Source of the DNA: Dysidea avara
Lineage: Eukaryota > Porifera > Demospongiae > Dictyoceratida > Dysideidae
Direction of reading: 5' to 3'
Assembly: GCF_963678975.1 (NCBI RefSeq)
Contig: NC_089273.1
Span: forward strand, 10,602,614-10,666,613
DNA length: 64,000 nt
The notes under the pieces are model-generated. The model had not been told where the DNA came from, did not search any database, and was given only the letters and a program-made list of their open reading frames with translations. Of the stretch, positions 1-9,700 are shown piece after piece. How positions within the stretch are numbered: the stretch's first letter is position 1; each line of letters opens with the position of its first letter. The position numbers and the translations under genes are program-made.

Positions 1-2
1 CC

Positions 3-3000
3 CTACTGTATATTCATCTAAGACTGACAGAAATATTTAACACAGGTGACATAAAAAATGGTTGGTTTGGCTGTAAGAATATTTTAGTGTTTGGTGATTT
101 GTTACAGCTACCACCAGTGTTTGAGCAGCCTGTGTATACCACACTTACTAGTGCTACTGTTCATAAGCATACAGACTCTCCAGGTGGTGTGGACATATGG
201 CAGCTGCTCTTTGAATATGATGAGCTAGTTATCAACATGCGCCAAAGAGATAATAGGCAGTTCACAGAATTGTTAGGAAGAGTTAGACTGGGAAAACTTA
301 CCGTGAAAGATATAAAAACCCTTAATCAGCGCAAGTTATCCCTTAAGAGTCCTTCAATTAGTGGGAGAATGAAAGAAGTTGTAGATGAGCTCCTAAAGCT
401 ACCAGAAGACACTGTTTGCTTGCTGCCGACTAGGAGCATGTGTACAGAAATCAATATCGAAGTTTTAAGCCGTCTACCAGGTGAAGAGTACAAACTTGTA
501 GCGGAAGACAGTGTGGACTGTTCACGATCCATTTTACAGAAAGTGAAGGCCAAGTTGACCAAATGTAGTGAAGACTGCACCCAGACTGCAGGATTAGAGA
601 ATATTGTTCATGTAAAGATTGGATGCAAAGTTATGTTGCGCCGCAATATTGATGTTTCTCAGGGTCTAGTTAATGGTGCTATTGGGACAGTCCAGTCCAT
701 CCAGCGTAGTATTGAAAAAGCCAACAAGGTAGAGTCAATAACCATTAAATTTCAAAATAATCAACAACATTTGTTAAAGAGAGTGAGTACAAAATTTGAA
801 GTATTTGACAGAGCTTTTGTGATCAGATCACAATTTCCAATAACTGCTGCAAGTGCCATCACCATCCACAAGAGTCAAGGGCTTACGTTGAAGCATGTAG
901 TAACAGATATAGGAAACACAGTGTTCAGCTGTGGTCAGGCGTATGTGGCTTTGTCTAGGGTAACATCACTTGATGGCCTATATTTGATAAATTTTGATCC
1001 TAGGTCTGTCAAGGCCTTGGATTCAGCAATACTTGAATACAACCGGTTGAGGCTAAAGCATCGTCCAACTCTAGCACAATTTTCTGTCACCAAACAAAGA
1101 CCCAAAAAAGTAGATGATATTCAGTGGTGCACAATTCCATGGACATCTGCAGTTCAAAGACCAGCAGCACAAGCCATTACTTTAAAAAGGAAAGGATTTG
1201 TAAATAAAGATGGTGTATCCAGTTATGCAAACTCAGTAATGCAGTGTGTGCTATTTTCACCAGTTGTGCGTAGAGTGATCTTAGATGGATGTGATGGAGC
1301 TATTAAAAGTATGTGCAGACAGTATGTAAGCAATGCTGACACCACTTTGGATTGCACAGAATTACGTCAAGAGCTAGGCAGTCCATTTGATGGATCTACT
1401 TCTCAAGATGCTTTAAAGTTTCTAATATTGATAATGGTAACTTCTTTTGAAGTTCACTTGCCAATGCATCATACAGTCAATGTGCACACTAGATGTCGAC
1501 ATTGTGGTAGAAAAGATGTGGACACATGGACTGAAAATGTTGTAGAATTACATTTTCCAGAATCATGTAAAAGTATAAAATTTGATGATCTAATGAAATT
1601 TTCTTTAGGGTGGATGGAATCTGATAGTTCATGCAAGGACTGCCATGGTATTGAAGAGGTTCGTAAGGACATTATCAAAGCAGGTAGTGTGCTAGTGTTT
1701 AGAATGAATGTATGTCCATTAATTAAAGGTAAAACTTTTCCACGAAAGACTAGTGTCACTGCAGTATCAAGTAGTACATTTGTGATAGATGGTCAAAAGT
1801 ACAAGTTAATGGCAGCAGTTAGTGAGGTGGCTACTTCAGCACGACCTGGGTATGAGTACAAGGCTATACTGTCAATAAGTGGAAAATGGCTACATTGCAG
1901 TGATCTTTCTACCAGTGTAGAGAATTGGCCACGTGGTTCAAAGGGTGTGTATTTGTTATTTTATCATGCTGTATCTACTGTACCACCTCCAAAAGATGCA
2001 GTCGGCCATAGTAAAAAGCATGTAAAGGCTCCAGAATCTGTGAAGCCACCTAAACCTATCAAGCCACATGTAAAGCCTACGATGATAGATTTGAAAGCAG
2101 CAAATAGCACCACTGCAAATAATAGTGCAAGTCTTGAATCCAGTTCTTCTGTAGCAGGTGCAGCAACCACAACTACAGATTCTGCACATGTAAAGAATAC
2201 TACTGAATTCAAAACCTCTAGAGTAGACACAGCAAACAAAGCTACAGATTCTACTGTTAAGAACACCAAAGGACATGCCGGATCCAAAATCTCAGGACCA
2301 GGACCATCTAGAGCAGGTGCAACTGCTAGATCATTTAAAAGCTGTGTGCCTTTCAAAAATACAGATGGTGTATCCTGTTATGCCAATTCTGTATTACAGT
2401 CCCTCCTACAGCACGGTGCTCTTAGAAGTGCATTCATTGCCAGTAGATACAGAGCTCTACAAGATTTATCCAACTCATACAATTATCCATCAAGAACAGA
2501 AGTGCTTTCTAGTAGACAAGTACGCCGAATGCTAGGAGCGCCATTTTCTGTGCGAAGCCAGCAAGATGCATCAGAATTTTTGATTAACATATGTATGTAT
2601 TGTAGAACAATAGAAAACTGCTTGAATCTGGTAACAAGAACTAGTAGACGATGTACCAGTTGTCCTTATACTTCGTCCAGTAATCAAAATGATGTGTCAC
2701 TGCTTCTTACCATTCCTGAGGGGTCATCAACTAATGTTACGTTGAGCAGTATGTTTGCAATGATGCAAAGTTGGGTAGTACTAGAGGGTTCACACTGTAC
2801 CACTTGTAATGATGAAGGTGCTGTGTTAGAATCTAGGCAACAACTGATACAAGCTAGTGATCTTATTGTAGTGCAACTTAAACTGTACATCTACAGAGGA
2901 GGTGTTGTGCACAAAATGAAAGTATCAGTTGATGATGTAACGCATTTTACACTGATGGTGGAGGGTACACGATACAGAGTAAAAAATGTTATTTGCCATC

Positions 3001-3146
3001 ATGGACCTAGTGCTACCTCAGGGCACTACACCTCCTATCATAAACAAGAGAGAGGCTGGATATTAGCTAATGACTCCCAATTGACTAGAGTTGATTCACC
3101 AAATACTGAAAAAGATGTTTACATTTTGTTCTTTGCAAAAGATTGA
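3..3146 (+). CDS. PIF1-like helicase fused to two USP-like domains (5' partial)
   Basis: The frame is open to the window's left edge, so the GTG at 87 is not a real start; the N-terminal helicase half (Walker A) lies outside. Numbering from 87: PIF1/RecD-type motifs GDLLQLPPV (residues 3-11), MRQRDNRQF (~51-59), NGAIGTV (~197), ITIHKSQGLTL (~258-268) and YVALSRV (~286-292). Two ubiquitin-specific-protease-like modules follow. Module 1 (~370-640) has Ser379 where the catalytic Cys belongs and GYE at 588-590 instead of GHY, but keeps a CxxC...CxxC zinc pair (C470/C473, C516/C519); it should be a pseudo-protease. A Pro/Thr/Ser/Lys-rich linker (~640-750) leads to module 2 (~755-1019) with Cys764, C856/C859, C904/C907, GHY at 979-981 and Asn995/Asp996, so it may be active. 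No intron is seen across 3.1 kb. PIF1 helicases unwind DNA; USPs remove ubiquitin. Coupling in one protein is inferred. It could be a host gene or the helicase protein of a Helitron-like element. Confidence 0.88.
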   Translation, partial: LLYIHLRLTEIFNTGDIKNGWFGCKNILVFGDLLQLPPVFEQPVYTTLTSATVHKHTDSPGGVDIWQLLFEYDELVINMRQRDNRQFTELLGRVRLGKLTVKDIKTLNQRKLSLKSPSISGRMKEVVDELLKLPEDTVCLLPTRSMCTEINIEVLSRLPGEEYKLVAEDSVDCSRSILQKVKAKLTKCSEDCTQTAGLENIVHVKIGCKVMLRRNIDVSQGLVNGAIGTVQSIQRSIEKANKVESITIKFQNNQQHLLKRVSTKFEVFDRAFVIRSQFPITAASAITIHKSQGLTLKHVVTDIGNTVFSCGQAYVALSRVTSLDGLYLINFDPRSVKALDSAILEYNRLRLKHRPTLAQFSVTKQRPKKVDDIQWCTIPWTSAVQRPAAQAITLKRKGFVNKDGVSSYANSVMQCVLFSPVVRRVILDGCDGAIKSMCRQYVSNADTTLDCTELRQELGSPFDGSTSQDALKFLILIMVTSFEVHLPMHHTVNVHTRCRHCGRKDVDTWTENVVELHFPESCKSIKFDDLMKFSLGWMESDSSCKDCHGIEEVRKDIIKAGSVLVFRMNVCPLIKGKTFPRKTSVTAVSSSTFVIDGQKYKLMAAVSEVATSARPGYEYKAILSISGKWLHCSDLSTSVENWPRGSKGVYLLFYHAVSTVPPPKDAVGHSKKHVKAPESVKPPKPIKPHVKPTMIDLKAANSTTANNSASLESSSSVAGAATTTTDSAHVKNTTEFKTSRVDTANKATDSTVKNTKGHAGSKISGPGPSRAGATARSFKSCVPFKNTDGVSCYANSVLQSLLQHGALRSAFIASRYRALQDLSNSYNYPSRTEVLSSRQVRRMLGAPFSVRSQQDASEFLINICMYCRTIENCLNLVTRTSRRCTSCPYTSSSNQNDVSLLLTIPEGSSTNVTLSSMFAMMQSWVVLEGSHCTTCNDEGAVLESRQQLIQASDLIVVQLKLYIYRGGVVHKMKVSVDDVTHFTLMVEGTRYRVKNVICHHGPSATSGHYTSYHKQERGWILANDSQLTRVDSPNTEKDVYILFFAKD

Positions 3147-3351
3147 GTGAATGTAAGACAATAAATGAAATTTGAAACTATTGATTACTGTATATCAATA
3201 GGTCTTAGGTAATGACTTACAATTGACTAGAGTTGATTCAGTAATGAGATGTTTTCATTTCATTCTTTTGCAAAATATTGAGTGAATGTAAGTTATTTGA
3301 TCATAATGATTATTGTGAAACTTTATTGTTTACTGTATACTAATAGGTCTT
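3064..3351. repeat. Tandem duplication of the last coding segment of the helicase-USP gene
   Basis: A unit of about 142 bp occurs twice. Copy 1 (3064-3205) holds the last ~27 codons plus 3'UTR; copy 2 (3206-3351) repeats the AATGACT..AATTGACTAGAGTTGATTCA core, the TTGAGTGAATGTAAG stop region and the TACTGTATA(T/C)(C/T)AATAGGTCTT trailer with substitutions and small indels. Copy 2 is downstream of the stop and is not coding in frame. Confidence 0.8.
3160..3165 (+). terminator. Polyadenylation signal AATAAA of the helicase-USP gene
   Basis: Canonical AATAAA lies 14 nt after the TGA stop at 3144-3146. The 3'UTR would be very short. Cleavage position is not determinable from sequence alone. Confidence 0.5.
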
Positions 3352-3867
3352 GATTATGGGTACCTGAAAATGTCGCATATGCTCCTTTTGTTTCTGGAGA
3401 CAATAGGTTGAACAAAACCTATAGTTTTTTGACCATTGATAGTTTGTCTAAGAAGTGAATCCCCTCTATCAATGCCTTGAAGAAGCTTACAGCTGAAGAT
3501 GTGTATGCTTGTATGGAAAGTCTGTGCTGAAAGGAATTGTCAGCATGTTGTATTTTGTGATCATTTTTGAACACAAGTTCTGTACTCTAAACTCGATGAT
3601 TACAACATGCTTATAGCAAGGCTGCCACTCAAGAAAAGGTAAATTCGTATGAATAGTTCTTAATTCACAGCGGTTTGCTAGTCTTTAGAGTTGCTTGTAC
3701 AAGTATTCAGTGTGCAAAAGCAGCCAAGTTGTATAAAAGGGTGAATCCTTTATAAGCCATCAGTACAAAATATTAGTTTGTTGTTTGCCCATCTGTGGTA
3801 ATGGAATAAGATTATATTCACACGATAAAAATTAATGTTGTATACAATTTTCTTTGTGCACTCGTAA
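3352..3867. other. Intergenic, no gene recognised
   Basis: AT-rich sequence without a supported coding frame. A short open stretch around 3495-3570 is not bounded by convincing splice sites. Confidence 0.5.
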
Positions 3868-4124
3868 TATGTGACCAGATTTGCGAAAAGGTACCTTTTT
3901 CACACACAAAATTTGACCCATTTTTTGACGTTTAATGTTTCATAACGTTTTGACCATGGTATATAATCGCTTGAAATTTTCAATACATGTAGGTACAGTA
4001 TCTGGCTACATTTTGAGACTAAGCGCAAGATAATCAGTATAAGGAGTCAAGTGTTACATCATTTTGTTTGCTGGCATGTTAAATGTGTGGAAAAGGTACC
4101 TTTTCGCAAATCCAGTCACATATT
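3868..4124. mobile_element. MITE, TGTGACC(A/G)GATTTGCGAAAA family
   Basis: About 257 bp with terminal inverted repeats of nearly 30 bp: ATGTGACCAGATTTGCGAAA on the left and its complement ending CCAGTCACATAT on the right, both followed inward by GGTACC (a variant of the GGGGTC found in other copies). No coding capacity. This is the first of about a dozen related copies in the window. Confidence 0.8.
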
Positions 4125-4559
4125 GCCTATCATTTCATCTACACAATATGTCATTGGTCACCATTATGATGTAAGAAGTTAATGTGTTTGCTACCATAAC
4201 ACATTGGTACATAAGACAACATATTCACTAGTAGGACTAGAAAAATAGGAGGAGATTTTGCTTATTGGTACTGCCTATCTTATCGATCTAATTGCAGATG
4301 AGGAGTTACATTGACTATAGTGATAATCATAGTGCATGATAAGCCAGTGATATGTTAATGATCACATCAAAACTGACAACCAAAAGGTCCACATCACCAC
4401 TGTGTTTGTTTACTAACTGCACATAATATAACTTCTAGCACCAATGGCATCACACAACATGAGGATCACCAGCATTGAACCAACACTTACTAGCCACAGT
4501 TTCTTATAATAATTATACAACCAAAAGGTCAGAATCACTTTTATTCCCACCATGTAAAT

Positions 4560-5560
4560 AACTATCCTTTTATGTACCTTCTACAGCAATTATTGATATC
4601 AAGCAACAAAGGAATTAATGCAATATCCATACCCACTTATCATCTATTGCTATCATCTAAATTCTTTTGTTACAGGATCAGTATGATCACGATGACAATG
4701 ATCATGATGACGATGATCATGATCACAATGATCATGATCATCAATGATCATGATGACGATGATCATGATCACAATGATGATGATCATCAATGATCATGAT
4801 GACGATCATAATGACAATGATGATGATAAAGATAAGATGATGATAATGATGATGATGGTGGTGGACTACTTATCATCTATTTTTGCTATCATCTAAATTC
4901 TATTGTTACAGGTTCAAGATGATCATGATGATCATGATGACGATGATCATGATTGCAATGATGATCATGATGACTACAGCTATCGATATTAACCAGCAAA
5001 AGAATTATTGCAACATCTATAACTACTTATCATCTATTAATATCATCTCAATTCTATTGCTGCAGGGTCAAGATGAATCATGATGATAACGATGATCTTG
5101 ATGACAACAATGATCATGATGACAATGTGATGGCGATAATTACAAGTTTGAGGATGATAATGACGACAATGGTGGTGATAACGATGATGGTGGTGGACTA
5201 CTTGTCATCTATTTTTGCTATCATCTAAATTCTATTGTTACAGGTTCAAGATGATCATGATGATCATGATGACGATGATCTAGATGACTACAGCTATTGA
5301 TATCAACCAGCAAAAGAATCACTGCAACATCTATAACTACTTATCATCTATTAACATCATCTCAATTCTATTGCTGCAGGGTCAAGATGACAATGATGCT
5401 CATGATGACAACGATGATCATGATGACAACGATGATCATGATGACAACGATGATCATGATGACAACAATGATCATGATGACGATGTGATGGTGATGATTA
5501 CAAGTCTAAGGATGATGATAACAACAATGGTGGTGGTGGTGGTGGTGGTGGCGGGGGTCA
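4560..5560 (+). repeat. Tandem array of Asp/His-rich units, each with a splice-acceptor-like leader
   Basis: Five times a conserved pyrimidine-rich leader (TATCATCT..AATTCTATTGTTACAG or ..TTGCTGCAG) is followed by a GATGATCATGATGAC-type repeat; the AG dinucleotides lie near 4674, 4910, 5064, 5242 and 5378. Read from the AG the repeats encode Asp/His/Asn-rich peptide (VQDD.., GQDD..). A larger ~330-bp period (4861 against 5193) shows a second-order tandem duplication. Most units soon hit stops; the last stays open until the stop near 5673. They may be duplicated metal-binding acidic exons of the gene whose end is at 5865-6294, or simply minisatellite. The Met/Ile-rich frames are shadows. Confidence 0.6.
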
Positions 5561-5864
5561 GTAGTGTTCTTACACTATATGGTCAGCGCCTCCCCGTGGT
5601 GACCCCTGGGCAGTTTTTTTCTGAAAACTGGCTAAAGCTGACAAATGTTACATTAAATGTTATTAGCATTTAAAAAAGTAACAAGTTGTTCACTAACCAA
5701 GCTAATCAGGTGTACATCTCAGCAAAAGGTAACAATGCAGTACCCTACATACATTGAGGTATTATGCTTATAAAATTAATAATCATTTCTATTATACTTT
5801 GCTTAGATTCTAGAAATAATTAATGTATGTAACACATGTTGTTGAACACCTGTTTTTTATGTAG

Positions 5865-6294
5865 CACAATGTACTGTTGCATGAATGACAAGAACAATGG
5901 AGATGGCTGCAGCAAAACTGGCTATTATGTTGTGGTGAACCCTGAGTGAGCATGTTATGCATACATTGTGCAAGGTATGGTGAAAACAATAACGTTTATA
6001 TACGCGGGTATCATTTTGAATTGTACTTATAGGTCTCTTTATTCACAGCACCATAGTGCACTCAAGGAATCAATGTATTTCAGTCATTGTAAGTCAGGAT
6101 ATCACTTGCAATTGTTAAAGATGTTGTGTTGCCTGATAAACTTTTAGTGGCTACTCATGCCATGCTTACTTATTGTTATAACTGTGGTGTGTAAAATTTT
6201 GGAGACACGGGAAGGGAACTTTGCAGAATCACACACCAGATCTTCTACCATCAAACAGTATGTGTGGTCTGCCATGAATACGAAGATTGAATAA
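5865..6294 (+). CDS. Last three exons of a single-pass membrane protein (5' incomplete)
   Basis: Assembled by eye. Exon a 5865-5945 follows the acceptor CTGTTTTTTATGTAG and ends at CCTGA|GTGAGC; exon b 6049-6088 follows TTTATTCACAG and ends at ATT|GTAAGT; exon c 6148-6294 follows AAACTTTTAG and ends in TAA. Introns are 103 and 59 nt. Phases agree: a begins with one base completing a codon, the a-b junction makes GAC, b-c is phase 0. The peptide has a Cys-containing extracellular part (TMYCCMNDKNNGDGCSKTGY), then TIVHSRNQCISVI, a hydrophobic span beginning WLLMPCLLIVITVV and a ~30-residue tail ending MNTKIE. AATAAA at 6290 overlaps the stop. A microexon at 5710-5728 (AG before, GTAACA after) would fit the phase. 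The family is not recognised. The Asp/His array upstream may belong to the same gene. Confidence 0.55.
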
Positions 6295-6299
6295 ATTGG

Positions 6300-8040
6300 C
6301 AGTGTACTAATGTTGAGACTGTATTTCTGGAATATTTGAAGACAGTTAACAAGAACTGGTAAACGTTGTACATGATTATTTTTCATATGCATTCTTTGAT
6401 CATGTTGATAATGTGTTTCTACATATTACCATAAATAATATGTTTGCAAAGGTAAAGAGTTTTAGTGGTAGTGGGTTCACAACTATACCTCATGTAGCTA
6501 ATGTAAGCGGTTAGACCTACATAAAGGCTAATAGCTGCCCACAGATTGTGTAGCAGCCTTTCTTTAACACCATAATGATTGTAGATCAGGATTTTTTTAA
6601 GTAGTACAGTAAATGCTTATCAGAACACATTGAGGATCTATCGCTTTTCCAATCACATGTAACCATAACTTAGTTTGATTTGTATTGCAAATAATCATGA
6701 TTGTATTTTAAATAATTATGGTGGGGTTATAGAAAATAGGCCTGCATCAGAATACCAGTATAACAAATGCATGCATATTTATAGTCTGGAGTGCTATGCC
6801 ACTATAATATTGAGGGATATTTCAAACTATAGAGCTTAATTCTATGAAAATAGATCAATGCTCCCTAATAGAGCAGTCAGAGGAAACTGCAAATTACAGT
6901 AGAGCACTTACTTAGATGATACTCTCCAATAGAACAGTCACTTTGTAGTGAAATACATTAATAGAGCATTAACTGATTATGTATAAATAAAATATTCCAA
7001 GATAGTTGTAAGAAATGTTGCTAACCTAGGAGCACAATGTAAGAATAATTGGAATACTGAAGAGCATACTAGAGAAAATTTCTGAAAGCATTTTGGACAA
7101 ATTTTTGAACATTAATGAGTAGATTTGTGAAAAGGGGAACATTCAATTCCATGCACTTGAGAGACCAACTTAGTATTCAAGTAACATGTAAACCTGAACA
7201 TTTTCTCCGTTTATTAACCCATGTTTGTGCACACTTCTTCAAGTCAATAGCCCTTTTTGATTTGATCATCAAAGTTGGTAAATTGATGTTTGTGGAAGAA
7301 CCATATTCGGAAAACTGGTTACATAACTTTAACTCAAGTCTAATAGAAAGTCCCTTCCACAGCAATACATCATACAACAACAATATATAAGTTATAATCA
7401 AAAGATCTGAAGGTCCTGTCACAATATTATTGGCCATTGATATCATCATCATCATCATCATCATCATTCAATTCTATAAAGGTAATTATAATAGTATGTA
7501 GTGACATTACACGCTAGCAATAATATATTAATTAGTGCCACTATGAAAGCTACAAAGTGCACAATATATATAATCATTGAACAATACAAATTCCATTTGA
7601 AATTTATAGGTGACCAGCACCTATGTGGTGGGCATTAAACAGAAGTTTTAGACAACTTGCAATCATATCTGTAAAAATGGGGTCTTAGCTATATCTGGCT
7701 TTCTAAATTCCTAAGTTATACTTGTTCTCATGGTGTCCACCTGATTACTACACACAGCAATAGTGACATGTTAGGGAAGCAATGTAAATCTAAAGCTGGT
7801 CAGCACCTTAAGTCAGGCAATTTGATTGTTTCTCACCCCCACCTGCATCCCTTTTTACCCCACTGCCTCTAATTTCATTATTGCTATTGTCAATCATGTG
7901 TACAAGCATTTCAATGCTAAATTGTTGACTACCATATTTTTACAGTACAGCAAAAGTCACTTGCATCTCAGAAACTGTGGTAACTACACTGTAAAACATA
8001 AGGATTAGTTCTTAAAAGGCTTAGCTAACCTTTGTAGTAA
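6300..8040. other. Intergenic, no gene recognised; degenerate MITE and ATC microsatellite
   Basis: No frame with splice support. About 7112-7423 is a weak, degenerate match to the GATTTGCGAAAAGGGG element family (left AGATTTGTGAAAAGGGG, right ending CCTGTCACAATA). A (ATC)n run lies at about 7439-7466. Two copies of the CTAATAGA(G/A)CAGTCA motif lie at about 6865 and 6930. Confidence 0.5.
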
Positions 8041-8044
8041 CAGA

Positions 8045-8152
8045 CAGTTTGATTTGGAGTATTTTCTTTTATAATGAATAACGACCTCTGGCCTGCATGA
8101 AAATCCAAATTTTTGTGGATGAGAAATAAGTAATCAAGTCCGCCTGGCCTTA
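8045..8152. repeat. Dispersed ~108-bp repeat shared with 26523-26635
   Basis: Both copies read GACAG(T/C)TTGATTTGGAGT..TTTTCTTT, then CCTGCATG(A/G)AAAT.CAAATTTT, then GTGGATGAGAAA(T/C)AAGTAATCAAGT, ending CCTGGCCT. About 85 percent similar by eye. Noncoding. Confidence 0.65.
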
Positions 8153-8325
8153 TCCACAAGACAGGTTATAGGTTATCAGATGCACACAATTAGAAAGTCC
8201 TTTTTTGAAAATTCTGTCTCAATTATTGCACATTAATATGATGACACCCATGAAGATAAAGCTAAAATATATTACCATGCCTTCCCCTTTTTCACAGCAA
8301 CGTAGTTATTAACCATATTAGTACC

Positions 8326-8787
8326 TTATTTCCGCTTCCTATCACGTGATCCAGCCTCGTGACTTCGCCGTGACCAATGTGTCCTATATGTTGGAAGAAC
8401 GTTTACAATATCACAAGCAAAGATTTTTTACCTGTCCTGGCGAGGACGGGAACGCGAACGAGAGACACCGGATCCATTGTCGTCGTCCATGTCAGCATCA
8501 TCCATATCACAGTCCTCGCTCTGTCTCTCTACGACGGTGAGCTTCCTGAGCAACTCAGCGAACTGCTCGCCTGTTAAGTTGACACTTAACGGCTGTGGCG
8601 GTGGAGTAGGAGGAACGGGAGGAAGCGTTCCAGAGGGTGTAGTAGCAGATACAGTAGGGGCAGGGTTGCTGCGACCTGGGCTGCAAAGTTTCCGGCAGAG
8701 GCACACCAGTATCGTACACCCAGTGACGACGACAAGCAAAAGCATGCTGAGCAAAACCCAACCAGGAACAACAACTTCAGGTAACAT
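8326..8787 (-). CDS. Two-exon single-pass membrane protein with Arg/Ser-rich tail (137 aa)
   Basis: Exon 1 is 8787-8432, exon 2 is 8383-8326. The intron is only 48 nt (donor ACAG|GTAAAA, acceptor AACATATAG) and the junction makes an AGG codon in phase; reading straight through would stop at once. ATG context is ACA-ATG-T. The protein starts with a short lumenal end and a transmembrane segment at about residues 8-31 (PGWVLLSMLLLVVVTGCTIL..), a Cys-rich juxtamembrane CLCRKLC, a Pro-rich stretch (PPVPPTPPPQP), LTGEQFAELLRKLTVVERQ which could be a short helix, an acidic DMDDADMDDDNG patch and a basic tail (SRSRSRPRQDRTHW..RDRKRK). It looks like a type III membrane protein with a cytoplasmic tail. 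The family is not recognised. Base composition is more GC-rich than its surroundings. An AATAAA was not found nearby. Confidence 0.6.
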
Positions 8788-8821
8788 TGTAGTTGACTGT
8801 GAACCGAATGAATTTGGTCTG

Positions 8822-8860
8822 AATTTTATAGTGCAATTTGTGACGTCACAGTGTGCTTTA
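8822..8860 (-). promoter_or_regulatory. CRE plus TATA-like promoter of the 8326-8787 gene
   Basis: A perfect CRE palindrome TGACGTCA lies at 8841-8848, and on the minus strand CTATAAAATT follows at about 8822-8831, 35-45 nt upstream of the ATG at 8787. The spacing suits a short leader. CREB/ATF control is inferred from the motif only. Confidence 0.45.
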
Positions 8861-8921
8861 AATAGAAAAAAATATGTAGCTATGTGAAGATGACGTGGTC
8901 ACCCTCTATTGATGAAAGATT

Positions 8922-9140
8922 ATGAATGGAACCATTACATGTTTTTGTGAGTTCATTAATGACTTGCTTGTGTTTGTCATCTCTTTAGTGTTGTTCGGTT
9001 TTGTATTGTTGCAATATGTCCAGTTGTTCTTGCTTGTAGCTATTATTGTATTATCTAATTTTTGCACTGTTTATTTAGTGTTACTATATGTCGTTACTCC
9101 TGCAAGGAAGAACACTCTGGAAAATTGCATGAAAGGATAG
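8922..9140 (+). CDS. Hypothetical 72-aa hydrophobic protein, divergent from the 8326-8787 gene
   Basis: ATG at 8922 opens a frame with an N-glycosylation-type NGT, two long hydrophobic stretches (FVISLVLFGFVLLQYV and LFLLVAIIVLSNF..YLVLLYVV) and a basic end PARKNTLENCMKG. Its start is 135 bp from the start of the minus-strand gene, so the two could share the CRE region. AT-rich, T-rich DNA gives hydrophobic frames by chance, so this may be spurious. No homologue recognised. Confidence 0.2.
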   Translation: MNGTITCFCEFINDLLVFVISLVLFGFVLLQYVQLFLLVAIIVLSNFCTVYLVLLYVVTPARKNTLENCMKG

Positions 9141-9700
9141 AAAATCAGTAAATGGTGGATCCTATGACAAATGTGATGCTGGACAGGGATATATTTCAGC
9201 TACTTAATAAATAAGCCACATGATCGGCAACTATTTTGCTCTCTTCAGTAACTCTCAGAATGATTAATTGATTTAGTCAGAGAGGACAAGCTAAGGAGTT
9301 CTAGTTGTCATGCTACTAATCAGGAGTAAACTGCAACAGCGGAGAGCACTCATCATCACCCACAACCACAAACAGTATGACGTCTGGATTAAATTTGTCA
9401 ATATAACTAGCTAGCTAGTTATCAATAACTGTGTAGAAGGTTGAGAGTAACTGATTTAATTTGTTATTACAAAAAGGAAACTGCAAAAAGGCCAAATACC
9501 TGAAAAGACAAGATTGGATTTGAACTCATCAAATCGTTCAAACAAGCTATTCAGAGTTTAGCACTGCATTGTTCAACAACTCACTGTCTTGTAAAAGTAC
9601 TTGTAATACATAAAAATGAATTTATATCTTGTGATTGATTAATACTGTTATTCATGATGTTGGTTGACAAAACGTTGGTGTCACTTATACAACCCTTATT
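9141..9700. other. Intergenic, nothing recognised
   Basis: No supported frame, repeat or splice pair was seen. Confidence 0.4.

Noticed and set aside
4572-5488. Met/Ile-rich frames over the GATGATCATGAT repeats
   Set aside because: Shadow frames of the Asp/His repeat; composition is dictated by the repeat.
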